DNA from: Armatimonadota bacterium
Lineage (GTDB): Bacteria > Bacteroidota > Ignavibacteria > OLB7
Direction: 5' to 3'
Length of the DNA stretch: 64,000 nucleotides
Assembly (NCBI GenBank): GCA_020850315.1
Contig: JADZEY010000087.1
Location: forward strand, 1-64,000
A program made the position numbers and the translations under genes. The notes under the pieces were generated by a model. That model made no database searches, was not told where the DNA came from, and saw nothing but the letters and a program-made list of their open reading frames with translations. Every line of letters starts with the position of its first letter. Within the stretch, counting starts at the first letter, position 1. Shown piece after piece: positions 55,348 through 62,038 of this stretch.

Positions 55348-55420
55348 GCTCCCCGTAATTGTGCTGCGCCGGGGGTACTGTCAGGGAGGCTTCGGGCGCG
55401 AATCATGGTTCCCTGCAAAC

Positions 55421-55495
55421 AAGGAGGTGATCCCATGTCTGATAGTAGTATGACGTGGGCCTCCTTCCTGAATCGCTAGCACCGTTTTCAGGAGG
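55421..55495 (+). promoter_or_regulatory. Overlapping alternative hairpins controlling the leader ribosome binding site
   Basis: In form A, AAGGAGG (55421-55427) pairs with CCTCCTT (55460-55466), extended by CCCAT (55432-55436) with GTGGG (55455-55459), hiding the ribosome binding site and start codon. In form B, CTTCCTGAA (55464-55472) pairs with TTCAGGAGG (55487-55495). The two share 55464-55466 and cannot coexist. Confidence 0.6.
55435..55479 (+). CDS. 14-codon leader peptide ORF upstream of rsmA
   Basis: ATG 55435 to TAG 55479 encodes MSDSSMTWASFLNR. It is preceded by AAGGAGGTGATCC (55421-55433), the full complement of the 16S rRNA 3' end, so ribosome recruitment would be very strong when the site is exposed. 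Its stop codon falls in the loop of form B. A regulatory leader peptide is the likely reading; a stand-alone microprotein or chance is possible. Confidence 0.5.
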   Translation: MSDSSMTWASFLNR

Positions 55496-55513
55496 AAGCT
55501 GCTACGGAATTCG

Positions 55514-55554
55514 AAGCCCCGTTCGGCAATGCCGGGCGGGGCTTTGTGTTGTTT
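55514..55554 (+). terminator. Terminator-like hairpin between leader peptide and rsmA
   Basis: AAGCCCCG (55514-55521) pairs with CGGGGCTT (55537-55544), with an inner CGGC/GCCG stem (55524-55527 / 55531-55534). TGTGTTGTTTT follows. It could terminate the leader transcript conditionally. Confidence 0.6.
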
Positions 55555-55617
55555 TGGTAGTGCAGGTTTTGCGGCGCACCTCCCTTTGCTCAATGTGCTA
55601 TTTTGCCCCAAAGCATT

Positions 55618-56439
55618 ATGGAACGGATACTCCCCAAAAAATCTCTTGGCCAACATTTTCTGACCGACCGGAACATTGCCGAAAAAATCGTGCGTGGGTT
55701 CGACCCGAAGCCAGGCGACGTTGTGGTGGAGATTGGCCCCGGCGAAGGCGCGCTGACCGGTCTGCTTTGCCAGCAAGGATGCCGCCTGATTGCGGTGGAA
55801 TTAGACCCCCGCGCTGCCGCCCGAATCCGAGCAGAGTATCAGGGGAACGTGGAAGTGATTGAGCAAGATTTCCTGACGGTTGACCTTGCGCAGATTGCTT
55901 CCCGCAGTGGCGTTGAACAGCTGCGTGTGATTGGGAATATCCCCTACTACATCACCAGCCCCATCCTGTTCCACCTGATTGATGCCGGTGCCACGGTTAG
56001 CGATGCCACGTTAATGATGCAGCTTGAAGTGGCCGAGCGGCTGGTGGCGCGGCCACGCACAAAGGAGTATGGAATCCTTGCCGTGGCACTACAAACCCAC
56101 GCTGAAGTGAGGAAGCTGTTCAATGTTGGCCCACGCTGTTTCCACCCGCCGCCGAACGTGAACTCGGCAGTGGTGGGATTGCAGTTTACCAAGCGGCCTG
56201 AGCTTGAAGGCATTGCAAAACAGCACCGGCAGATTGTTCGCGCAGCGTTTGGCCAGCGGCGCAAAACATTGCGCAACTCGTTAGCCCAATTGATCGGAAA
56301 TCCAGAGCATCGTGAAGAGCTTCTCAGAACCGCAGGAATCGGCCCCCAACAACGGGCCGAAGAACTTAGCATCGAAGACTTCCTTCGCCTCGCCCGCGTA
56401 TTCGCGCAGGCGGCGGCGGGTGGTGGCGGGAAATCGTGA
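55618..56439 (+). CDS. rsmA: 16S rRNA (adenine1518/1519-N6)-dimethyltransferase RsmA/KsgA
   Basis: A 273-residue methyltransferase that dimethylates two adjacent adenines in helix 45 at the 3' end of 16S rRNA late in 30S assembly. KKSLGQHFLTDRNIAEKIV is the family N terminus. VVEIGPGEGALTGLL is SAM motif I and VIGNIPYYITSPILFHL is the catalytic NxPY region. The C-terminal helical domain follows. ATG 55618 is used; an in-frame TTG at 55603 would add five residues. The next gene overlaps its end by about 20 bases. Confidence 0.96.
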   Translation: MERILPKKSLGQHFLTDRNIAEKIVRGFDPKPGDVVVEIGPGEGALTGLLCQQGCRLIAVELDPRAAARIRAEYQGNVEVIEQDFLTVDLAQIASRSGVEQLRVIGNIPYYITSPILFHLIDAGATVSDATLMMQLEVAERLVARPRTKEYGILAVALQTHAEVRKLFNVGPRCFHPPPNVNSAVVGLQFTKRPELEGIAKQHRQIVRAAFGQRRKTLRNSLAQLIGNPEHREELLRTAGIGPQQRAEELSIEDFLRLARVFAQAAAGGGGKS

Positions 56440-57376
56440 GCGGGAGAATCTGTGGGGGGCGTTGCGCCACGCGCTGTGGAGCACGGAGTACATGACGTTG
56501 TTCATGCTACTGGTTTATACTGTTCTCTGCCTGATCTTTCTTTCCAGGGTTACATCTCCATTTGCAATCCTGCAGCTGAACCTTCTGGTTGCAGTGGCAA
56601 CGGTTGCTATTCCACTTTGGTACGACCAGACGGGTGGGCGGCTGGCGCACATCTTCCGTTCGTTCTACGTGCTGCCAATCGGCTACATGTTTTATGCCCA
56701 AATCCACAACTACATTCCACTGGTTCACCCCGTGAACTACGATGATGTTTTGGCGGCCTGGGATCACGCCTTGTTTGGGGTGAATCCAACCGAATGGATA
56801 CACCGCTTTGCCAACCCATTCCTGACAGAGTACTTGCAGGTGTGGTATAACTTCTTTCAGTTGATGTTGGTGTTCCCGGCGGTTGGTTTTTATCGCCAAA
56901 ACCGGATGCGGGAGTTCCGTGTGTATTCGATGGTGCTGCTGTTCGGGTTCTTCGTAAGCTACCTGTGCTATTTCGCGATGCCAGCGATTGGACCACGGTT
57001 CCAAATCCATGATTTCTATTCTATTGACCGCGAGCTTCCGGGGATTGTGCTAACCGAGCCGTTCCGTGCTTTTATCAATGCGGGGAACAACATCACCCCC
57101 GCAATGACCGATCCCTACGCCGTTGTCAACCGCGACTGTATGCCAAGCGGCCACACGATGATGTCGGTGCTGGGGATATTAATGGCGTGGCGGCTTCGTT
57201 CGCGCTGGCGTTGGTTTGTCACCGTTGGTGGGGTTAGCGTGGTGGTCTCCACCATCTATCTTCGCTACCATTACATGGTGGATATGATGGCCGGAACCGC
57301 GCTTGCCTTCCTTGTTTTCTGGACTTATCCCTGGGTTGTGAAGTTGTGGGAGGAGCGATGGAAAGTGAGGGTGTAG
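56420..57376 (+). CDS. PAP2-superfamily integral membrane protein
   Basis: About 318 residues with some six membrane segments. MPSGHTMMSVLGILMAW holds the PSGH motif, and STIYLRYHYMVDMMAGTALA holds the final His/Asp motif of the PAP2_3/inositol-phosphorylceramide-synthase-like group; the first KxxxxxxRP motif is not evident. It may transfer or remove phosphate head groups on lipids. GTG 56420 gives a 20-base overlap with rsmA; the frame is open further upstream inside rsmA (to ATG 56312), and ATG 56492 is also possible. The overlap indicates coexpression with rsmA. Confidence 0.8.
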   Translation: MVAGNRERENLWGALRHALWSTEYMTLFMLLVYTVLCLIFLSRVTSPFAILQLNLLVAVATVAIPLWYDQTGGRLAHIFRSFYVLPIGYMFYAQIHNYIPLVHPVNYDDVLAAWDHALFGVNPTEWIHRFANPFLTEYLQVWYNFFQLMLVFPAVGFYRQNRMREFRVYSMVLLFGFFVSYLCYFAMPAIGPRFQIHDFYSIDRELPGIVLTEPFRAFINAGNNITPAMTDPYAVVNRDCMPSGHTMMSVLGILMAWRLRSRWRWFVTVGGVSVVVSTIYLRYHYMVDMMAGTALAFLVFWTYPWVVKLWEERWKVRV

Positions 57377-57409
57377 CCGATTGACGCGGGCGAAATCAGC
57401 AGTAAAAAC

Positions 57410-57456
57410 AATGCCCTTCGGATTGTTGAACATCCGAAGGGCATTCTTTATTTTTT
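57410..57456 (+). terminator. Rho-independent terminator after the rsmA-PAP2 operon
   Basis: A 14-bp stem AATGCCCTTCGGAT (57410-57423) / ATCCGAAGGGCATT (57432-57445) is followed by CTTTATTTTTTC. Confidence 0.9.
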
Positions 57457-57457
57457 C

Positions 57458-57482
57458 AGCCTGTTGTAGGCTTTATTTTTTT
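57458..57482 (+). terminator. Second, tandem terminator hairpin
   Basis: AGCCT (57458-57462) and AGGCT (57468-57472) with a 5-base loop are followed by TTATTTTTTT. It backs up the preceding terminator and abuts the stop codon of the convergent rhodanese gene. Confidence 0.7.
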
Positions 57483-57927
57483 AGCTGTTGCTGCTCCAGT
57501 CGGCCCAACCACCTTTATAGACCATCACGTTGGTGTAGCCTTGCTCCACAGCTTTCTTGGCTGCCTTTCCTGCGGCTGGGCAGCGGACGCCGCCGCAATA
57601 GAAGACCAGTGCGGAGTTCTTATCAGCCGGAAGCTGAAGCGATGCAAAGTTTACTGCACCATCAATGTGGCCAGCGGCATAGCTGTCGGCATCGCGGGCA
57701 TCCACCACTGTTGTGGCGTTGGCTTTCAGCATTGCGGTCAGATCATCCTTTGTGATCTCTTTGATCTGGCCAATGGATGGTTGCTGTTGGTTCATTTTCT
57801 TTTTTGCGCAGCAGGATCCGGCTTTTTCTGCATCGGAGCAGGATTTCTCCCCTTGCTGGGCGTGTACGCTTTGTGCGCCAACGAACATCGCTGCCGCAGT
57901 TGCCATCATTACAAGTCGTTTGAGCAT
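57481..57927 (-). CDS. Secreted rhodanese-like sulfurtransferase
   Basis: A 148-residue protein with a signal peptide (MLKRLVMMATAAAMFVGAQS, then VHAQ). A Cys/Lys-rich segment (KSCSDAEKAGSCCAKKK) precedes one rhodanese domain: TTVVDARDADSYAAGHIDGA and ALVFYCGGVRCPA, whose first Cys is the probable persulfide-forming residue. It may move sulfur or sense redox in the periplasm. ATG 57927 has GGAG 8 bases upstream; the in-frame TTG at 57942 lacks that support. Confidence 0.88.
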   Translation of the reverse strand: MLKRLVMMATAAAMFVGAQSVHAQQGEKSCSDAEKAGSCCAKKKMNQQQPSIGQIKEITKDDLTAMLKANATTVVDARDADSYAAGHIDGAVNFASLQLPADKNSALVFYCGGVRCPAAGKAAKKAVEQGYTNVMVYKGGWADWSSNS

Positions 57928-57939
57928 CGGAGTGTTCTC

Positions 57940-57947
57940 CAAAGTTA
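57940..57947 (-). promoter_or_regulatory. Possible -7 element of the rhodanese gene (TAACTTTG)
   Basis: An exact TAnnTTTG on the minus strand 12 bases before the ATG. It overlaps the ribosome binding site region, so if used the leader would be only about 6 bases; a chance match is possible. Confidence 0.35.
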
Positions 57948-58018
57948 GTTAAGGTTATGAATGAGTTGTTGTGTTGAACGGATAGCTGTTGGCTGTTATT
58001 GTGAGAATCGGGAAGAAA

Positions 58019-58414
58019 TTATAACTCAACCGCAGTGTTCAGTGCGATTTCCTCCAGAACGCCGCTGGCTTTCAGGCACTCTGCCATCTCACCTTCATAC
58101 ACACAAGCCAATCCGCGCGTATGAACCTCGTGGGCGTATTCTTCGGCCTGGATAGATGAGCAGTGTACCGCCTTTATCAGTTGCGAAATAACTTCATCGA
58201 ACGTGTGGATCTGATCGTTGTAAAGGATCACTTTGGCGGGAAGCAGGATTTCCACATCATCCATCAGGAGCGTTTCGGTATCCGGCGAACCTAACGCGGT
58301 CATGCTGAAATCCCCCCCTGCTATTCCAATCGGAGCCACAAAATTGCTTCCCATAAACGCGCGGCGCATGCTCTGGATAATGCCGCGTGATACTGTTTTC
58401 ATTCTGCCAAACAT
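58019..58414 (-). CDS. clpS: ATP-dependent Clp protease adaptor ClpS
   Basis: About 131 residues; the C-terminal 75 are ClpS: AKVILYNDQIHTFDEVISQL and AEEYAHEVHTRGLACVYEGE. The N-degron pocket has the conserved Asn-Asp and the His of AHEVHTRG, but the second Asp of the E. coli NDD motif is Gln here. ClpS delivers N-end rule substrates to ClpAP. The N-terminal extension is longer than usual (about 50 residues); ATG 58414 is taken, with ATG 58402 or inner Met codons as alternatives. clpA is not nearby. Confidence 0.85.
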   Translation of the reverse strand: MFGRMKTVSRGIIQSMRRAFMGSNFVAPIGIAGGDFSMTALGSPDTETLLMDDVEILLPAKVILYNDQIHTFDEVISQLIKAVHCSSIQAEEYAHEVHTRGLACVYEGEMAECLKASGVLEEIALNTAVEL

Positions 58415-58550
58415 TGCGCTGGTCTGTGTTGAGTATTGCCAGTTAGTTGCGGCAAAAATATGCAATTAGAGGAATCCAGTTACCAGTAGGCCACCCTCAG
58501 TTAGGAAAAAGGTGGCCACCCCTGAATCCTTTGCACGCCCTTCCATCGCC

Positions 58551-59855
58551 TTACTTACTGAAGGCGTAGATAACGCCGTTTACGTCGTCGGTAACGTAGA
58601 ACGTATTTCCATCGTTGGAAATTGCAATGCCCACTGGGCGGGCCCAAATTGTTCCGTCGGCCTCGCGGAAGCCAGTTACTACGTCGGCTTGCACTGCTCC
58701 TGTTCCGTCGTTGTTTGCGCGCAGGCGCATCACTTTGCAGCCTTCGGTTGTGCCGGAGATTTTCCGTTCGCCGTAGCTGGTCATTAGCAAGGCGTTGCGC
58801 CAGTCGGCACCGAACGTTGTGCCAGTGTAGAAGGCCATATCGGTGATCTCAAGGTGCGCTTGCAGTTCGGCCACCGGGGTTGTTAGGCCGCTTGTGTGGG
58901 ATTTATCCTCAACGCGATCTGGGTCAACAAGGTTTTGCGAATAGAGTTTTGGCCAACCGTAATGCTTGTTCGGTTTCAGGATATTCAGCTCTTCCGGCGG
59001 GTTGTCAAGCGACATGTAGTCGGTCCCGTTATCAATTCCCCACATCTCTCCGGTTTCTGGGTGAACAGCCATTGCCACCGTGTTCCGCAATCCACGAATT
59101 GCCGTGACAGGAAGGTCCCCTTTTTTGTCGTTCATCCGGAGCACAACCGCGCTGGATAGATCATCTTCCGGCGTGTTGTTTGTGGTGGAGGTGACGGAGA
59201 TATAGATTTTTTTATCGGCTGGCATCCAACGGATTGTGCGGGTGTAGTGGTAGCCGCCATCGGTGATTTTATCGGTCAGCATAGTGGAGGTTCCCGTCAC
59301 CGCAGTCGGCGTGGCAAAGTCAAATCGGAACACCCGATTTTCATCACAGTAGTACAGCACTCCTTGGTGAAAATCAAGGCCAAAGGGGGAGCTTAATCCG
59401 TCGGCAATCATGGTCTTTGTGCCGTCGGGTGATAGCGCCATAACCTTGCCGCCGTCCATATCACTGTAGAAGAGCGTTCCATCATCCCGCAGCACAATGT
59501 CCGCTGGGCGGCCAAGATCGTAGGCATACACCCGCGCTTTGAAGCCTGGCGGAACCATTAAGGTTCGGGGTTTATCGAACGGCGCAGTGGTTAGCCCTGA
59601 CGGAACCTCTACTGGAGTCTCGCGCAACCCTATCATCTCCACCGGGGTCAGCTTCACGATGCCGTTGATGCTGTCTTGTGGGTTTTGCACTGTGGTGCGC
59701 GTGATCCCGCCAGCAACCGTGTCGCGGCGGATTGCGGGGGTGTTTCGGTTTTGGTACAAAAACTGTGCAGCACCACCGCATCCTTCCAGCAGCCCGGCGG
59801 CCAGCAGGCAGGTAAGTGTAAGGATGGGAAAGAAGAATCGTGTGTGTACGGTCAT
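58551..59855 (-). CDS. PQQ-dependent sugar dehydrogenase-like lipoprotein
   Basis: A 434-residue lipoprotein (lipobox LLEGC). The fold is the six-bladed propeller of the glucose/sorbosone dehydrogenase family: PPGFKARVYAYDLGRPADIV, then ADGLSSPFGLDFHQGVLYYC, AIRGLRNTVAMAVHPETGEM, WGIDNGTDYMSLDNPPEELN and WARPVGIAISNDGNTFYVTD. Members use PQQ to oxidise sugars, but many of unknown substrate exist. ATG 59855 begins the lipoprotein signal; the in-frame stretch to 60014 has no signal character. A G9 tract lies about 135 bases upstream (59990-59998). Confidence 0.86.
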   Translation of the reverse strand: MTVHTRFFFPILTLTCLLAAGLLEGCGGAAQFLYQNRNTPAIRRDTVAGGITRTTVQNPQDSINGIVKLTPVEMIGLRETPVEVPSGLTTAPFDKPRTLMVPPGFKARVYAYDLGRPADIVLRDDGTLFYSDMDGGKVMALSPDGTKTMIADGLSSPFGLDFHQGVLYYCDENRVFRFDFATPTAVTGTSTMLTDKITDGGYHYTRTIRWMPADKKIYISVTSTTNNTPEDDLSSAVVLRMNDKKGDLPVTAIRGLRNTVAMAVHPETGEMWGIDNGTDYMSLDNPPEELNILKPNKHYGWPKLYSQNLVDPDRVEDKSHTSGLTTPVAELQAHLEITDMAFYTGTTFGADWRNALLMTSYGERKISGTTEGCKVMRLRANNDGTGAVQADVVTGFREADGTIWARPVGIAISNDGNTFYVTDDVNGVIYAFSK

Positions 59856-60076
59856 GGTCAAGCGAAAAGCGAAGTTGAACATCCAGCAGTTGCAAAATCT
59901 ACCACGGGAAGGATTGCAACGCTCCGTTGGCAGAAGCAGTAGCAGTGCGGTAGAGGGGGGCAATCTAACCGATTCCGGCGGGTTGGCAAGGGGGGGGGCA
60001 GAAGGGATGAACACCTATGCCGGATGCGTCACAGTTCGCTTTCTGCTCTCACCTTCCCTTCTTTCCAGAGGAAGAA

Positions 60077-60793
60077 TTACCCCCCCAACCCCCTTCCGTC
60101 ATCGTTCCACTGGAACTCACCCAGGATTGCATCAACCCGAAGGGGGAAGTTCTTCTCCCCTTTCTTCTGCACCACTACTACATAAAATGCTTTTGTGGTG
60201 GCATGAACGCTAAGGCAGGCATACCCTTCCGTTTCCTTTCCGGCAAAAGCGTAGGTTTCGGCCCCCCAGACGCAATGGGGAAATGGTTGCGGCGGTGCCG
60301 TCACCTTGAACTTGTACTGTTCGGCTAATCCATCCGAACCAAGCAGCGCTCCGGTTAAGTCCATCAGTGTGGTCGCCTCGTTCGGAACGTAGATTTCGGC
60401 CCACGAGCCACGATTGACTTTTCCCTTTGGGGCGTTGTAAATCCGTAGCCGCGTCCCCTTGGGGCTGGCAGTGTCCCGCTCGGCAACCATGTCTTCGGGA
60501 ATGTACAGGCTGTACGGAATGTCCTTGTACATCAGCGTCATGGCAACGGTGATGGAACCATTGGCTGTTGCAATCGTCCCGCTTTTGGTGTCAGGCCGTC
60601 CGGGGTGCCACTCCCCCGGTTTCCCTGTCACAGTATTGGAATTTCCTCCGTTTCCCTTGCCGGAATCGGTCTGGGTGCTGGCGGATATTTTTTGGGATGA
60701 AGGGGTGTTCTGTGGTGCGTCCTGCTTGCTGCACCCGGCAAAAAGCAGAACCATGGCCACGATTATTCTCAGGCTCATTCTGAAAGATGACAT
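60077..60793 (-). CDS. Lipoprotein of unknown function
   Basis: A 238-residue protein with lipobox LLFAGC. A Ser/Thr/Gly/Asn-rich linker runs to about residue 65, then a compact domain (ANGSITVAMTLMYKDIPYSL, GSWAEIYVPNEATTLMDLTG, ACLSVHATTKAFYVVVVQKK) of mixed alpha/beta pattern that I do not recognise. ATG 60793 is chosen; ATG 60778 is an alternative. It is upstream of the sugar dehydrogenase on the same strand and may share its transcript. Confidence 0.65.
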   Translation of the reverse strand: MSSFRMSLRIIVAMVLLFAGCSKQDAPQNTPSSQKISASTQTDSGKGNGGNSNTVTGKPGEWHPGRPDTKSGTIATANGSITVAMTLMYKDIPYSLYIPEDMVAERDTASPKGTRLRIYNAPKGKVNRGSWAEIYVPNEATTLMDLTGALLGSDGLAEQYKFKVTAPPQPFPHCVWGAETYAFAGKETEGYACLSVHATTKAFYVVVVQKKGEKNFPLRVDAILGEFQWNDDGRGLGG

Positions 60794-60891
60794 TGCTTGA
60801 TTGGTTGGTTTGTTGCGCAAATTGCATATCGGCACGGTAGTAATGCAAGTGCTGGGGAGGAACGGGGTATTTTGGAAGGGGGGGATAGTTC

Positions 60892-60934
60892 ACGCAAAGG
60901 CGCAACGTGAAGGGACGCAAAGAGCGCGAAGAAG
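60892..60934 (+). repeat. Degenerate (CGCAAAG)-type repeat
   Basis: ACGCAAAGG, CGCAACG, ACGCAAAGAG and CGCGAAGAA follow each other with near 7-base steps. Similar CGCAAAG arrays occur between genes in several bacterial groups. It lies about 75 bases before the ATPase gene. Confidence 0.5.
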
Positions 60935-61006
60935 AGGAAGAAGGAGGAGAAGCAGTTGGCAGAGGTTTTTCTACATCACAAACTACGTTGATCCAAATAG
61001 AACACT

Positions 61007-61798
61007 ATGATTGTTGTTGAGAATCTTCATAAATCGTTTGGCCCGAAACAGGTTCTGCGGGGGGTCTCGTTCAGAATTGAGACGGGGGAAACTGTTGCCA
61101 TTATTGGGCGGTCGGGAACTGGGAAAAGTGTGCTGCTGAAGCTGATTGTGGGGTTGCTGCAACCCGATCAAGGGGTTGTGACGCTGGATGGGAAACGGGT
61201 TGACCAAATGAGCGAGAAGGAGCTGTACCAGATGCGCCGAAGCATCGGCTATGTGTTCCAAGGGGCCGCACTGTTCGATTCGCTAACCGTTGCCCAGAAC
61301 ATTGTGCTTGGGCTGCATGAACATGGCGAGCGCGACCAACAGGTGCTGGATCAAGAAATACGCCGCAACCTGATGAACGTTGGCTTGCTCCCCGACCCCA
61401 AACAGATTCCCCCTGACCAGTTTGAGGAGGCTTACCGGATTATCACCAACAAAAAACCAGCCGAGCTTTCCGGCGGAATGCGCAAACGGGTTGGCGTTGC
61501 GCGTGCGCTTGTTGGCCAGCCGCGCTACATCTTCTACGATGAACCAACCACTGGGCTGGACCCGATCACCAGCGAGCAGATTGATAACCTTGTTCGCGAC
61601 CTTGCCAGCAAGTTAGATGTCACCTCAGTTCTTATCACCCACGATCTCTTCTCGGTGTACAAGGCTGCCGACCGCGCAATTTTTTTGGAGGAAGGGCTGA
61701 TACGGTTTATCGGCACGCCGCAGGAATTGCGCAACAGCGATGACCCCGTTGTTCGGGGGTTTATCGAGCGGTACAACGTGCAAGGGGCGGTGGCCTAA
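61007..61798 (+). CDS. MlaF-like ABC transporter ATP-binding protein
   Basis: A 263-residue ATPase. Walker A GRSGTGKS, the Q-loop GYVFQGAALFDSLTVAQNI (the QGAALFDS form is typical of MlaF/phospholipid-type ATPases), the signature ELSGGMRKRVGVARAL, Walker B YIFYDEPTTGLDP and the H-loop LITHDLFSV are all present. MlaF drives lipid traffic between the membranes with MlaE and MlaD. Neither partner is encoded next to it here, as the following gene is an SBBP protein. It may act with partners elsewhere. Confidence 0.88.
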   Translation: MIVVENLHKSFGPKQVLRGVSFRIETGETVAIIGRSGTGKSVLLKLIVGLLQPDQGVVTLDGKRVDQMSEKELYQMRRSIGYVFQGAALFDSLTVAQNIVLGLHEHGERDQQVLDQEIRRNLMNVGLLPDPKQIPPDQFEEAYRIITNKKPAELSGGMRKRVGVARALVGQPRYIFYDEPTTGLDPITSEQIDNLVRDLASKLDVTSVLITHDLFSVYKAADRAIFLEEGLIRFIGTPQELRNSDDPVVRGFIERYNVQGAVA

Positions 61799-62038
61799 AG
61801 CCCGTTGGATTGCTCACAGCGTATTACCGAAATGTCATTCCGCGTGGGCTATCTGGCGGGCTGGCAGCGTGTAACTTTGGCCTGCTTGCGGGTGTAATTC
61901 TCGCGGGCGTAAGGCATACAACGCCGTTACTTCTTTCACTCACTCACGCTCTCTTCCCTTTTAGCTGTTCATTCTCTTGTGTGATCTATCACCAAGTTGT
62001 GTGTTGTTGGTTCAGCGACCTCTATCCCGAAGGCACCG

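Larger units (their letters stand above)
55275..55617 (+). other. Leader region of rsmA
   Basis: These 343 bases lack a normal gene but hold, in order, a sigma70-like promoter (55319-55347), a hairpin CAGGGA/TCCCTG (55382-55415), a very strong ribosome binding site with a 14-codon frame (55435-55479), two mutually exclusive hairpins, an intrinsic-terminator-like hairpin (55514-55554), and CACCTCC (55577-55583) before the rsmA start at 55618. Confidence 0.75.

Noticed and set aside
58489-58517. GGCCACC/GGTGGCC inverted repeat between clpS and the sugar dehydrogenase gene as a terminator
   Set aside because: No T run follows on the minus strand and the loop is long; it is too weak to call.
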